Source: Diphasiastrum complanatum (Eukaryota > Streptophyta > Lycopodiopsida > Lycopodiales > Lycopodiaceae). From it: DNA of 61,745 bases. Shown one piece after another: positions 23,402-34,876 of this stretch (position 1 is the first letter of the stretch; the number at the start of each line of letters is the position of its first letter). Under the pieces are notes generated by a model that did no database searches, was not told where the DNA came from, and saw only the letters and a program-made list of their open reading frames with translations. Made by a program: the position numbers and the translations under genes. Where the stretch lies: assembly GCA_029204225.1 (NCBI GenBank), contig CM055113.1, positions 34,286,362 to 34,348,106 on the forward strand. Reading direction: 5' to 3'.

Positions 23402-24239
23402 ATGAAAGGTTCAACCTCATAGATCTCTCTGATCAACAAGTTCAACGAAGATGATTTCCACATGTGGAAACTCAAGATGAGAATGATCTTAATCGAAAAG
23501 GAGCTATGGGAATACGTAAATGGTTCAATAGCCAGACCGACAGAACCTAAATTGCTCCCAGCATGGGAAACAAAGGATGGCAAAGCACTTGCCATTGTAT
23601 CCCTGAATATGAAAGACACTCAGATTGCTCACGTATCAAACAACACCACCTCCAAAGAAGCGTGGGATATCCTAACAAGTATGTACGAGACTTCAAATGT
23701 ATCAACTCGTCTCTTTATGAGGAAGAAGGTACTTACACTCAAAATAAGTGAAGGGACCTCAGTCAGCAATCACCTAAATGAACTCAAATAGCTGCTGAAT
23801 CAACTTGCTGCAATAGGTTCTCCTATATCAGAAGAAGACTCAACGATGTCTCTTCTTGCCAGTCTTCCATCCTCCTACGATATTCTAGTATTGCTTTTAA
23901 GCAATACTCCTGTGTTGTCTCTTCAGAAGCTGACAGTAAGTCTATTGCAAGAAGAATTCAGGAGAAAGAGCTTATCAACAACGAGTACCAAGTCAATGGC
24001 ATTATACTCTAATAAGCAACAGTCCAAGAAGAATAACTTCAAGGACAAGAAGACAAAGGCATAGCAGACATATTCAATCCAACAACAACAACAACACAGA
24101 CAACAACAACATCCAAGACCAAACTCTTTTGCAGATATTGCAAAAGATCAAACCACGACATTAAGGATTGTCGCAGACTCAAGCACAATGAAGCGAGGAA
24201 GAAGATGCAGCAGCACCAAGACGGAGGTTGACTTTGCTG
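23402..24239 (+). pseudogene. Gag of copia element D
   Basis: The ATG at 23402 (MKGSTS) meets a TAG at codon 7, then the frame continues with MWKLKMRMILIEKELWEYVNG and SKEAWDILTSMYE, a UBN2-type copia gag. A stop at 23789 splits it; the second half ends near 24064. A CAACAA-rich stretch follows, and after a frameshift the zinc knuckle CRYCKRSNHDIKDC is intact (about 24128-24170). Relative A has the same knuckle with the last Cys lost. Sequence relatedness to A is clear in the gag. Confidence 0.88.
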
Positions 24240-24834
24240 CAGACGGAGGTGGTTGCCTTGCGCAGTTGAAGCTTTGATGGCCCTATCTTGACATGTTTTG
24301 AGACTTGTCCTTTAGGAGAGGCTGCACCTTTCCTTTTCTAAGATGTTGTCGTCGTGTTGTCGTGTGATGCAAGCTTTGTAGTAGACTGGGATGTCTGATT
24401 AGTAGGTATCTCCCAAGCTTTGTCAACGAGCAACAAGTTATCTCGGACGTGTGAATGGTGACTGAGCTGCTTTAAAGTGATATCTGCCAAAAGGTAGCCT
24501 AGGTAGGTAATGGGCTGCTTGCTTCGAATACAATCATGCAGGCAATTTGAAGCGAATTGTGCCCAATCATAGAGATTCTGGCTGTGTAATGTGGAATCAA
24601 CCATCATGTGGAACATCGTCACAGGAATACGTCTAACCAAGGACCTATGATGTTGTGTATATCGGGTGATATATGCACAAGCAGCAGCCAACTCTTTATC
24701 GTTTACTGCATTGATAAGATAGTCGTCTTTGTTCTTCCATTTGTCAACTGAGGGATCAATGAGCTTAAAGTATGTCGTTTGTTCGATCTTGTGGAGAGTT
24801 CGACTAACTATATTTGATCCTCGAGGGAAACTAA
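24240..24834 (-). pseudogene. Foreign antisense segment replacing the protease of D
   Basis: Between the gag knuckle and the pre-integrase domain, where the protease belongs, the coding sense switches to the minus strand. The frame 24691-24338 reads ITRYTQHHRSLVRRIP, TMFHMMVDSTLHSQNLYDWA and ITYLGYLLADITLKQLS, with upstream coding-like sequence to about 24830 (DKWKNKDDYLINAVND) and a basic KRKG tail. Its helical pattern recalls putative plant transposon proteins that precede gypsy-type pol genes, but I cannot confirm this. No clean target duplication was found, so insertion with deletion is likely. Confidence 0.4.
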
Positions 24835-27591
24835 GTGTGTAAAGTTCATCTTACCATGAGTAACTTTGATACTCATGTTTGGCATCAAATACTAGGTCAT
24901 TTAAATATGTGTTCAATCTTGTACATGTATCATAACAAATTGGTCAAGGATATAAATATCAATGCTATGTCTACAACTAATCAGACTTTCTATAAAAATT
25001 GTTTACTAGGGAAACAACCTAGACCAAAATTTCCAAGAGGACAAGCCAAAAGAGCGAAGTCCATTCTATCACTAATTCATAGTGATTTATGTGGTCCTAT
25101 GAGCATACCCTCCTTGGGTCAAGCTCTATATTTTATCACATTCATTGATGACTACACCCGATTCACTAGAATTATGTTCATAAAGAACAAGTCAGAAGCA
25201 TTCAATTGCTTCAAAGAATTCAAGCAATATGATGAGAATCAAACTGGTAAGAGAATCAAGGCCTTGTGTTCTGATTCAGGGGGAGAGTACCTATCAAATG
25301 AAATGGCAAACTACTTATCATCATGTGGTATGCACCATCAATTCACAGCCAACTACACTCCACAGCAGAATGGCGTAGCTGAGCAAAAGAATCGAACATT
25401 ATTGGAAGCTACATGATCCGTGACTGTTAATGATCAACTACCCAAGAACTTTTGGGATAAAGCAATTTCTATTGTCTGCTATCTACAAAATTATCCCAAC
25501 ATGAAGGCAGTCGACTCCAAGACACTCTTTGAAGCCTACTACGGCTACAAATCAGGTCTAAAACACTTACATTTATTTGGATGTCTCTACTATGCTCAAA
25601 TACCGTTTGATCTGAGGAGGAAACTGGACCCAGTAAGCTATAAGTACATCTCTATCGGCTATTCAACATCACACAAGGCTTATCACATTTATGATGTTGA
25701 GACAAGCCAGACCTCAAGCAGCCATGACGTTGTCTTCCTTGAAGACAAATTCCATGACTTTAAGTAGGAGCAGCCAATGCAGGAGTCTATCATAGCAGCT
25801 CTATTCTCCATCAATAGGCATCAACCTACAACTGTTCAAATGTAGGAGTTTGTCCCAACAGCTCCACTCACCATCGATGGGCCCAACCTCCCACGACTGC
25901 TCAACCACAAGCTGAAGTCGTTCGTGTCATCTACCCAAGAGAAACATCCACTCAAGCACCTATAGTTAGAAGGTCTGCAAGATAACGACAGCAATCTGAT
26001 CATTTTGTCCCTCAGACATTCATTAGTCATGATGAACCTGCCACTATTGTAGAAGCACTGTCAATGCCCAATGCAGACGAATGGAAAGCTGCCATGGATG
26101 CTGAGTACCATTCCTTGATGAAGAACAAGACTTGGAGTCTTGTCAATCCTTCTGCAGGTATGAAGCCTATTGACTCTTAATAGATCTTCAAGCTAAAGCT
26201 TAAGCCAGATGGATCAATATCCAAATGGAAAGCTCGATTAGTGGTTAAAGGATTTGAACAAGTTTATGAAATATATTACACTGACACCTTCATTCTAGTG
26301 ATAAAACATCAATCTATTCACACCTTGTTGGTTATAGTTGCTACAGAGGATCTGGACATTCACCAGATGGACCTCCAGACAATGTTCCTTCATGAATATA
26401 TACAAAAAGACGTATTCATTTATCAACCATAAGGTTACGTCCTTAAAGGCCAAGAGCATTTGGTATGTAAATTGCACAAGGCACTGTATGGCCTCAAGCA
26501 AGTTCCCCGGGCCTGGTATGAAAGAATCAATCACTTCTTGTTGTAGCATAATTTCACTTCTTGCTTCGCAGACTCTAATGTATATCTCAAACATAAAGGG
26601 TCAAGATATGTTATAACAACATTATACTTTGATAATTCCTTAATTATCAGCAATTGAAATCAGTTGTTACAAGAAACCAAATCTCTGCTTTCATCATAAT
26701 TCGAGATGACTGATTTAGAGCCAGTCCATTACCTACTTGATATGGAGATCAATAGAGGGATCGCTATAAGCCAAGAGTCCTACTTAGTCAATGTACTTTG
26801 CAAATATGGCATGGAGGACTGCAAGCCCAGAGACACACCTATGGATCCAGGATCTAAGCTGTCCAAAGACATGTGCCCCAAAACTCAAGCAGATCAACAA
26901 GAAATGTGCAAGTATCCTTATTAGTCCGTCATGAAATCTATAATGTATTCTATCATCTACACATGACCTAATCTAGCATATGAAGTAAGCACATTGTCTC
27001 AATACATATCCAATTCAGGCTTACAACACTAGAAAGCTCTACAAAGAGTACTAAGATACATTCAAACTTTAAAGCACTATAATTTGAGCTACAATAGTAA
27101 TACAGAAGTTGCAGTCACATTGACCACCTACTCAGATTCAGATTGGGCAGGAGACATGGATACCAGGAAATCCACATTTGTTTCCTTGCAGGAGGACCCA
27201 TTTCATGGAACAACAGAAAGCAGAAATACATTTCGTTGTCCTCTACAAAATCTGGATATGTTGCAGCTACAACAGTAGTAAAGGAGATAATCTGGCTAAG
27301 AAGGCTACTACAGGATCTGCAATTCCCACAGATCGATCCAACAATACTCCAGTGCGACAATTAGAGCTGCATAGCTCTATCTCTGAACCCATGAACTCAT
27401 AATAGAACTAAACATATAGAAGTTCAGTTCCATTTTTTTAGAGAGAAAGTTTAGAATAAAGATGTTGTACTAAGTTACTGTCATACAAACAGTATGTTGG
27501 CTAATATTTTGACAAAGCCATTGTCTAGAGACAAGTAGATATGACAAATCTCAATTGCATTTAAGATTCTAGCAGTAATCTTAAGGGAGAG
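24835..27591 (+). pseudogene. Pol of copia element D (integrase, RT, RNase H)
   Basis: Pre-integrase WHQILGHLN is present but the first Cys of the zinc motif is Tyr (YKNC). The integrase core keeps its acidic triad: HSDLCGP (about 25080), SDSGGEY (about 25275) and QQNGVAEQKNR (about 25365), with a stop at 25414. VFLEDKFHDF ends the integrase near 25765. Reverse transcriptase (26060-26930) has many stops, and its active-site box reads YFDN instead of YVDD near 26630. RNase H (DSDWAGDMDTRKST, 27140) is frameshifted at 27175. The sequence runs to a purine tract (AAGGGAGAG) at 27583-27591. Clearly copia, clearly dead. Confidence 0.92.
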
Positions 27592-28668
27592 TGTTGGAAT
27601 TTAATCTAACTCCTACTCATCCCAACAGCCCATCTTCCTTCTCTCAATTTTACTCTCTCAAATGAACCTGCAGAAAATGAACCGTTTTTCAACAATCTGT
27701 ATTTTTAGACTGATTGTTGCTACAGTCTATATATTTTTTTTTTCGCAATTTCTGACAGGCAAAAAATCTGACACTGTCGCCAAAACTCGACACTGTCGCC
27801 TTTCCACCTTTGGGCCATCCTGAGCAACTAAGCGTTTTGTGACACTTTGTGCTGAGTCAGTTCTTAGGCCATTTCAGGCACTTCAAGAAATGTGACATTA
27901 CTTCGTGAAAAATACAACACTTTGCAAAAATACACAGGATTCTTAGTACAGACTGTCTACGTCTTCACGCTCCAATAATAATTGTTCTAATTAGTCAGTT
28001 AATCAACTGTTAAGGGATCTTGTAGATGTAAAGCTAGAATAATACAAGATCTTCCAGTTGTTATATATATAAATAAGTGATTGAATCAATCATGTTTGAA
28101 GATCAGAGAAATAGATCTACGACCAAAATTGGTCTTTCAATAGCTGACTTCTCAGAGTTAGTGATTATATATAGACAGAGAGATACTCAGAACTTTAGAA
28201 ATTGTTTTGCGTCTGTAAGTAGAATCACGCACTTATCAGTGCAATTGTATTGTGATCTGATTGTTATTTTACGACATTATTATATAGATTCGCTACTGTT
28301 CTACATCTTTGTATTCTTGTTGAATGAAACTAACTCTCATTTCTCTTATGCAAACATCATTATCAGAGAAATGTATGGTTCTCTCTGACGTCTAAGTTAT
28401 TTTTGCATTCTCTTCATATCAGGTTATCAACAAGAGATAATTGCATGGCTGTCTTAGACACCTAATTGTTTCTACGATCTCTCTTTTATGGCAGTCTAAG
28501 ACTCCTACACTGTGAATCTTATTCAACACAAAATAACAGTTCACAATCTCTATTCACTAAGTAATCCACAATTCTGTGAATAGTAATTTTGTTTTATCAG
28601 TTGGCATCAACATCTAAACGTCAATAGATTCATATCAGAATTGATAATTTCCATTTCATGAACCAACA
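27592..28668 (+). repeat. 3' LTR of copia element D
   Basis: Begins TGTTGGAATTTAATC after the purine tract and ends GAACCAACA. It is 1077 bp and the more complete of the pair. It contains GACACTGTCGCC twice (27770-27800). Many base differences from the 5' LTR show that the insertion is old. Confidence 0.9.
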
Positions 28669-29279
28669 CAAATCATCCTCTTTCCCATAAAAAAAAGAGA
28701 TTTTAGGCTCCTATACATACTTAAGAGAGAAAAGAGACACCGAGGTCTAGAAATGAATCAATGGCCAAGCGACCCAAAGTAATTCTCTCTGAAGAAAGTA
28801 GAAAAAGAAAACAAAAAAGTCTACTTCCAACCTCTGAAAGATTCATCTGAGATCTCTAAACTTAGAGATGAAATTCATAAACAAAAAAAATTAGAAAGAC
28901 TACTTTGATTTTGGATATAGACTAGTGCGATCATCCTCTCATTGATCCCTCCACTGGAGATAAACCAATGGAGGTTTGAGAGCCTAATGAAACACATGTA
29001 CATAACTCAAAAATTAAATTTAACACGAGTTGTTTCAAAATGCACACAAAAGTGTGCATTTCAAACACTTATTCAAAAAATCATATCTCATAAACTATGA
29101 TGAATCATATCAAATCCTTTCACAAGTGTTTTTCTCATATATGCATTTACCGATGAAAAAATTTGAGACCTTCATTTTGAGAAACTTATGTGTAAGATAT
29201 AATATGTCAAACATGTGGGGGTACTGATGAAACTTCGATATTTTCATATATGGGACTACATTGTTGTGAATTTTACATT
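28669..29279. other. Intergenic flank of element D
   Basis: No gene recognised. A small perfect hairpin AATGCACAC-AAAA-GTGTGCATT lies at 29038-29059. Confidence 0.4.
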
Positions 29280-29830
29280 CAATTTTTAGTCCGTCTACTC
29301 TTAAAATTTTTTATGATTATAGAAACATGTCTACCAAAAATTTTTGAATTTGGAGATCTATAGAAATAGATACGTGCATTCAAAGTTACTCTTTTAAGTG
29401 TTGATAAAAATCAACACAATTGGAAATATCATATATGAGTGTATAATACCATGATTTTAACAATACTTTTTTTGGTTTGTCTACTTTAAAAAGTATTATA
29501 GGACCATAGAAACACGTCTTTCAATTTTTTTTCAATTTGGAGTTATGTAGAGATAGATATGTGCATATAAAGTTATCCATGTCAAGTGCTGAAAAGTATT
29601 GAAAATTATTGAAAGGTGCTAGAAAGGTTCAGCTCTTTTGGAGGTGCTTTTTACAATTCTTTCTTTGGCTGTCTACTTTCAAAAATTTTTTTTTACCATA
29701 AAAACGTGTCTATTATAAATAAATTCAAATTTGGAGTCCTATAGAGATATATACGTCACCCATGTGAAGTGCTGAAAAGTGTTGAAAGTTGAAGTTTTTT
29801 GGGGGCAAATTGCCATCAATTGAGTGAAAA
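29280..29830 (+). repeat. Diverged tandem repeat, three units of about 186-192 bp
   Basis: GTCTACT at 29293, 29479 and 29671 starts comparable blocks: an A/T tract, ATAGAAACATGTCT-like, AATTTGGAG, TAGAGATAGATA-GTGCAT and AAGTGCTGAAAAG. The units are clearly related but diverged, with the unit length of a plant satellite. Confidence 0.7.
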
Positions 29831-29912
29831 AAAATTTAAGTCTTCCAACACCATAGTGACGAGTCAAGTCTAGTTTCACATACAATTGAAAGATTAAAAT
29901 TTCAATCATTTG

Positions 29913-31306
29913 ATGGCATGTTATGTCTTGTCAAGTGACCAAGGGTTTTCTACACATTATGTGTTGAAAATAACTCGTGTTAAAGATCATACGCAAGCAA
30001 TTGTGACATCTTTTGTTGTTTTGGTAGACCCGACTAAATGTAGATCTGTTGCCGATTTTGATTTTTCTTCTTTAGATAATTATCATTTTTTTTGTTTTTG
30101 GGAGGCATTCATAGTTTACAAGCTAGAAAGCAACTGTCTCAGGAGTATTCTCATGTTGCTTCTTTCCGAACTATTAGTGTCATTGCGTTCGCTGAGTTGA
30201 CAATGGAAGAAGCTAGACTTCTTGCCTGGAACCATAACATTGACCAAGACTATCGAATGAAAATGACGGTCATACAAAGGATAAGAATTTTTCACAAAGA
30301 ATTTGTTAGAGTTTCCAAAGCTTGACCATTCATATCTTATGCTAAGCATAGTAATTATATTTTCTTTGCTAGGATCTCAAGTCTAGTATAGATTCAATTT
30401 ACTAATTATTTCTTATGTTCATCTTTATTTTTTTTTAAATCAAAATTTTTTAATTATTTGTTTTGTACATCTTATGCTAAGCGTAGTTGCATTCTCTCTT
30501 CTTTCAGTCGGTTGAAGACGAGAAAAATAAAGTCCTTCTAGAGCGATTTAAACGACATATTCTTTAAGCGAAGGCAGAAAAAAGAGACAAAGAAAGATTG
30601 GCACGGGGTGAGACTATTGTCGAGGAGGATTCAACAGAGACTTTTCTCCCAAAATGTGTCAATGATCAACCTTGTTTTTACACTGTGGAAGAAAGAGATT
30701 GTAGGGAGATTTCAAAATTTCTAAAGAAAAGATCTCACACTCTTTGCATACCAGACATTCTCTATGGATTTCAGATGAAAAGATCTCTAAATGATGATTC
30801 TCCATTAAAATTCACTGAGATTCATAGTGTGATGCAAGGATTCGTTGAAATCAAAACTTTTCCTATTTGGAGAGTTGTAATATTCCATTCAAGTTGGCTG
30901 TCGGCTTCAGTGCAAAAAGCTCTTCTAACTTTTTGCAATGCTGGAATTATAATATTATATGGTATGTCTTTAACTTTCTTAAAACTTAACTTTATATGTT
31001 TTATTTTTTCATATTCTATGCTTAGCATAGATCACTGTTTAAAATAATAATTTACTTTTAATATTCTGTGCTTAGCATAGCATAGATCATTGTTTAAAAT
31101 AATAATTTTTTTTTGTAGGTACAAGTCCAATGTTCACAATGCCACTGGTGCACACTTGTTTGTGCAATGAAATTGAATACATAACCATTGGTTATTATTT
31201 GTTGAATGGCAAACGTTCGATACTGCACTATAATACCACCCGACTGACCAGCTTTGGGAACTTGTTCGAATTTCTAGCAGTAACAAAAAAGCTAAAAATC
31301 CGATGA
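29913..31306 (+). pseudogene. Multi-exon gene remnant with ParB-like motif
   Basis: The first frame (29913-30091) reads VLKITRVKDHTQAIVTSFVV and DPTKCRSVADFDF; it continues in another frame from 30092, across a run of eight T, as GGIHSLQARKQLSQEYSHVA and LTMEEARLLAWNHNID. The G-x-H-x-x-x-A motif, then L-T-x-E-E-A-R-x-L-A-x-x-x-N, resembles the core of ParB/sulfiredoxin-type domains. A later exon starts after TTTCAG at 30508, has one stop (30565), and reads VEERDCREISKFLKKRSHTL and FCNAGIIILYG to a GTATGT donor at 30962. Splicing to the acceptor GTAG at 31118 keeps the frame open (TSPMFTMPLVHTCL) to a stop at 31304-31306. The consistent splice suggests a once-real gene; it may be host or transposon. 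Confidence 0.45.
31012..31108 (+). repeat. Intronic tandem repeat with a palindromic core
   Basis: ATATTCTATGCTTAGCATAG and the following ATCACTGTTTAAAATAATAATTT occur twice about 50 bp apart in the last intron. The core CTATGCTTAGCATAG is palindromic around its centre. Variants TATGCTAAGCATAG (30338-30351) and TATGCTAAGCGTAG (30473-30486) lie in the upstream intron. Confidence 0.7.
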
Positions 31307-31379
31307 GAAGTCTCTACTACTCAAATTTGAATCTACTAAAACTCATGTGCTACACTTTCCACACTTTTCAAAAGTGTTT

Positions 31380-31650
31380 ATTTCAATGCTTTTAGACTAA
31401 TATAACTTTGAAAAGTCAAAATTTAAGTCTAAAATGAAATGGGCCTCAATTCCAATAACAAATAACACTGTCTCAATTAATTTTGGACTTTATTAATACT
31501 TTTGGACTATTTTTTGGATTTGGCAACTCCATGCTAAAACAAAAACAGAAAAATTTTTTGAAATTTTTTTTTTTTTGAAAAAAAAATTCATTTTTTTTAG
31601 TACGTGAGGCTCCACCCATCACGGTGGGTGGACTCCTCCCACACACCTTT
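31380..31650 (+). repeat. LTR-like fragment related to the element E LTR
   Basis: TGTCTCAATTAATTTTGGAC (31470-31489) is identical to the reverse complement of a stretch in the element E LTR. As there, it is followed by long A and T tracts and a hairpin (CCACCCATCACGGTGGGTGG at 31612-31631). Orientation is opposite to E. Only part of an LTR seems to survive. Confidence 0.5.
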
Positions 31651-31850
31651 AACATAGATATTATAATATATACAATGTTTTAATTGTACACTCCATACAT
31701 ATGCATGAGGTAAGGGGATGTATGAGGTGTGCACCTATATATCTTTTGACATACATTTTTTTACTGTAAGTCTTTTTTTGTATGGGGAGGGTGCATCTTC
31801 TCATATATATCTCCCATATATATGTACAAAAGATTCCTCCCCCCCATTAA

Positions 31851-32013
<163 letters not shown>

Positions 32014-32021
32014 CATTATAT

Positions 32022-33414
32022 GCTAAGGGCCAACAAGTAAGGACCAAAGATTAAGAACTAAGGGTAAGGGACAAGCCAAGGGCTAAGGGTTAAAGTCCAA
32101 GGGAGAAGGGTTAGGGCTAAAGACCAAGGGCTAAGGAACAAGGGCCAAGGACCAAGGGCTAAGGATGAAGGGCCAATGGCCAATGGCCAATGGCGAAGGA
32201 CAAATGACCAAAGGCTAAGGGCCAAGGGAGAAGGGCTTAGGGCTTAGGGTTTACAATTAAGGGGCAAGGGTTTAGGAATAGGGTTTAAAATTTAGGGCCT
32301 AGGGCTGAGGGGATAAGGACTTAAGGTTCAAGGCTTATAGGGCTTAGGGCTTAGGGTTAAGGTGTTAGTATTTAGGGTTAAGGGCCAAGGACCAAGGGCT
32401 AAGGATGAATGGCGAATGGCCAATGGTGAAGGACAAATGACCAAAGGCTAAGGGCCAAGGGAGGAAGGTTCAGGGTTTAGGGCTAAGATTTAAGGATTTA
32501 GGATTTATGGTTTAGGATTTAAGGTTTAGAATTTAGGGCTAAGGGCTCAAGGCTTAAGGCTTAGCGCTCACGGTTTACAACTAAGGGGCAAGGGTTTAGG
32601 GTTTAAGATTTAGGGCTTAGAGCTTAAGGCTTAGGATTTAGGATTTAGGATTTAGGGCTAAGGGCTTAGGATTTAGGGTCTAGGGTATAGGATCTAGGGC
32701 TTAGGGCTTAGGGCTTAGGGTATAGGATTTAGGGCTTAGGGCTTTGGGTTAAGGCTTTAGTGTTTAGGGTTTATGGTTAAGGGCCAAGGGTTTAGGATTT
32801 AGGATTTTTTATTTAGGGTTTAGTGTTTAGGGTTAAGGACCAAGGGTTGATGGTTTTAGGATGAAGATTTTAGGGCTTAGAGATTAGGGTTTATAATTAG
32901 GGTTTATGGTTTAGGGCCTAGAGTTTAGGGTCTAGGGTTTAGGGTTTTAGGGCTAAGGGCTTAGGGCTTAGAGTTTTGGATTTTGAATTTAGAGTTTAGG
33001 GTTTAGGGTTTAGAGTTTAGGGCTATTTAGGATATAGGGCTAAGGGCTTAGGGCTTAGAATTTTCGATTTCGAGTTTAGAGTTTAGGGTTTAGGTTTAGG
33101 GCTAAGGACTTAGGGTTAAGAGCCAATGGTTTAGGGTTTAGAGTTTAGAGTTTAGAATTTAGATTTTACGGTTTAAAATTTAGGGTTTAGATTTTAAGGC
33201 TTAGGATATAGGGCTAAGGGCTTAGGGTTTAGGGCTTATAATTTAGGGTTTAGGATTTAGGGCTTAGGTCTAAAGGTTTAGGGTTAAGGGATTAGGGTCT
33301 AGGGCTAAGTGCTTAGGGTTTAGGATCTAGTGTTTAGGATTTATAGTTAAGGGTTAAGTGCCAAGAATTTAGGATTTAGGATTTAGGGTTTAGGATTCAG
33401 GGTTTAGGGTTAAG
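32022..33414 (+). repeat. Degenerate telomere-like repeat array, part 1
   Basis: About 1.4 kb made almost wholly of 6- to 7-bp words related to the plant telomere unit TTTAGGG: TTTAGGG, CTTAGGG, CTAAGGG, CCAAGGG and TTTAGGA, all with G-rich strand on plus. The left end is richer in CCAAGGG and CTAAGGG, the right in TTTAGGG and GGATTTA. A longer block (GGCCAAGGACCAAGGGCTAA followed by GGATGAA) is repeated at 32140 and 32383, showing higher-order duplication. This is an interstitial telomere-like tract, not a functional telomere. Confidence 0.9.
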
Positions 33415-34330
33415 TGTTGGAAATTAAGCCCACGATTTCCTCCTTGGTGAATGACTAATTTCTATTTCATGATTCTTCCTGCACGTTTATTGATCATTGA
33501 TCTAGGGTCAGGTGAAACCAACTTTGGTTCTACATCTGCTCATATGATACCTGAAGGAATCACAAACTTAGACAGTCAATTTATTTGAAGAACGTCTACA
33601 ACGGGCTTCCGGCTGATCTCCAGCAAAGGGTAACCAATCCTGTCATAATTTCAAGTTTAGATGTTAAATTCAATTACTTGAAGTCATTGAAGACTTGGCC
33701 ATTTTCAAGGACATTCCACGAAATTAGCATTCAGATAAGTCTGCAAAAATACATTACTTTCGCGACAGTCTGCATAAATACTCTAAGTGTCGCGACAGTC
33801 TGTAGAAATGAACTATGTTTGTAACAGCTTTGGCTTTTTGGCATGTTTTGGAAATGTGACACTTGCATAGTTCAAAAGTTTAACTTGTGCAGTTCAAAAA
33901 GTTTAACTGTTTTAAGCACCTTCGATTTTTTCGCATTTTTTTGAAAAATGCGAAGAGAGAAAAATTCCGAAGGTCATCTATTTTCATAAGTTAAACCGTT
34001 TCAAGGGCACCTTCGGCTTTTTCGCAAAATCCCTAAGAGAGAGAAAATGTCGAAGGTCGTCTATTTTCAACGAGGAACGTTCCCAGTCACTTTCCGAAAT
34101 TTGCGAAGTGAGAGAAAACCACTTCACGTAAAATACAAAGTGAGAGAATTTGCGATGTCCTCATCCGCGTCAACGATGCTAAATTATTGACCGTATACAT
34201 TATGTACAGTTGAAGCCATATACTTCCAAATACAACAACTTTTCTAATTAGGTGACAAGCATTGAATGTAATTAATACACGGATGAAATCTATAAATAGA
34301 TCGTCCGAGCACAGATTAGTGTTTGAAGGA
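33415..34330 (+). repeat. Solo-LTR-like block inside the telomere-like array
   Basis: TGTTGGAAATTAAGCCC starts a 0.9-kb block of unrelated sequence with telomere-like repeats on both sides. Its second half (33900-34320), with GCGAAGTGAGAGAA, ACGAGGAACGTTCCCAGTCA and TCTATAAATAGATCGTC, recurs inverted at 40470-40950. The TGTTGG start and lack of internal genes fit a solo LTR. The exact right end and a target duplication cannot be resolved within the repetitive flanks. Confidence 0.55.
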
Positions 34331-34876
34331 TCAAGGGTTTAGGGTTTAGGATTTAGGGCTAAGGGTTAAAGGCCAAGGGTTAATGATTAAGGGCCTTTTG
34401 TTTGAAGGCCAAGGGCCCGTACGAAGGACGAAAGGCCAAGGGTTAAGGGCTAAGGATAAAAGATTAAAGGACAAAGATTATGGAGACAAAGATTTAGGGC
34501 TAAGGGATTAGGGTTTAGGGTCTAGGGCTTAGGGCTTAGGATACAGGGTATAGGTTTTAGGGCTTAGAGATTAGAGTTAGGATTTTAGGGCTAGAATTTA
34601 GGGTTTACGGCTAAGGGCTTAGGGTTTAGGGTCTAGGATCTAGGGTCTAGGGCTTAGGGTTTAGGGTACAAATGACCAAAGGCTAGGGGCCAAGAGAGAA
34701 GGGCTTAGAGTGTAGGGCTATGGTTAAACGATTTAGAATTTACGGTTTAGGACTTAAGGTTTAGGATTTAGGGCTAAGGGCTTAGGGTTTAATACTTAGG
34801 GTTTATAATTAAGGGCCAAGGGTTTAGGATTTAGAGTTTAGAATTTAAGATTTGGAGCTTAGGGCTTAGGATTTAG
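34331..34876 (+). repeat. Degenerate telomere-like repeat array, part 2
   Basis: The array resumes with AAGGGTTTAGGGTTTAGG in the same orientation and ends at GGATTTAG where the copia remnant G begins. The same variant words occur as in part 1, for example GGGTCTAGGGCTTAGGGCTT. Confidence 0.88.

Noticed and set aside
32022-34876. Considered a functional telomere end
   Set aside because: The repeats are highly degenerate, internal, and followed by more than 25 kb of other sequence.
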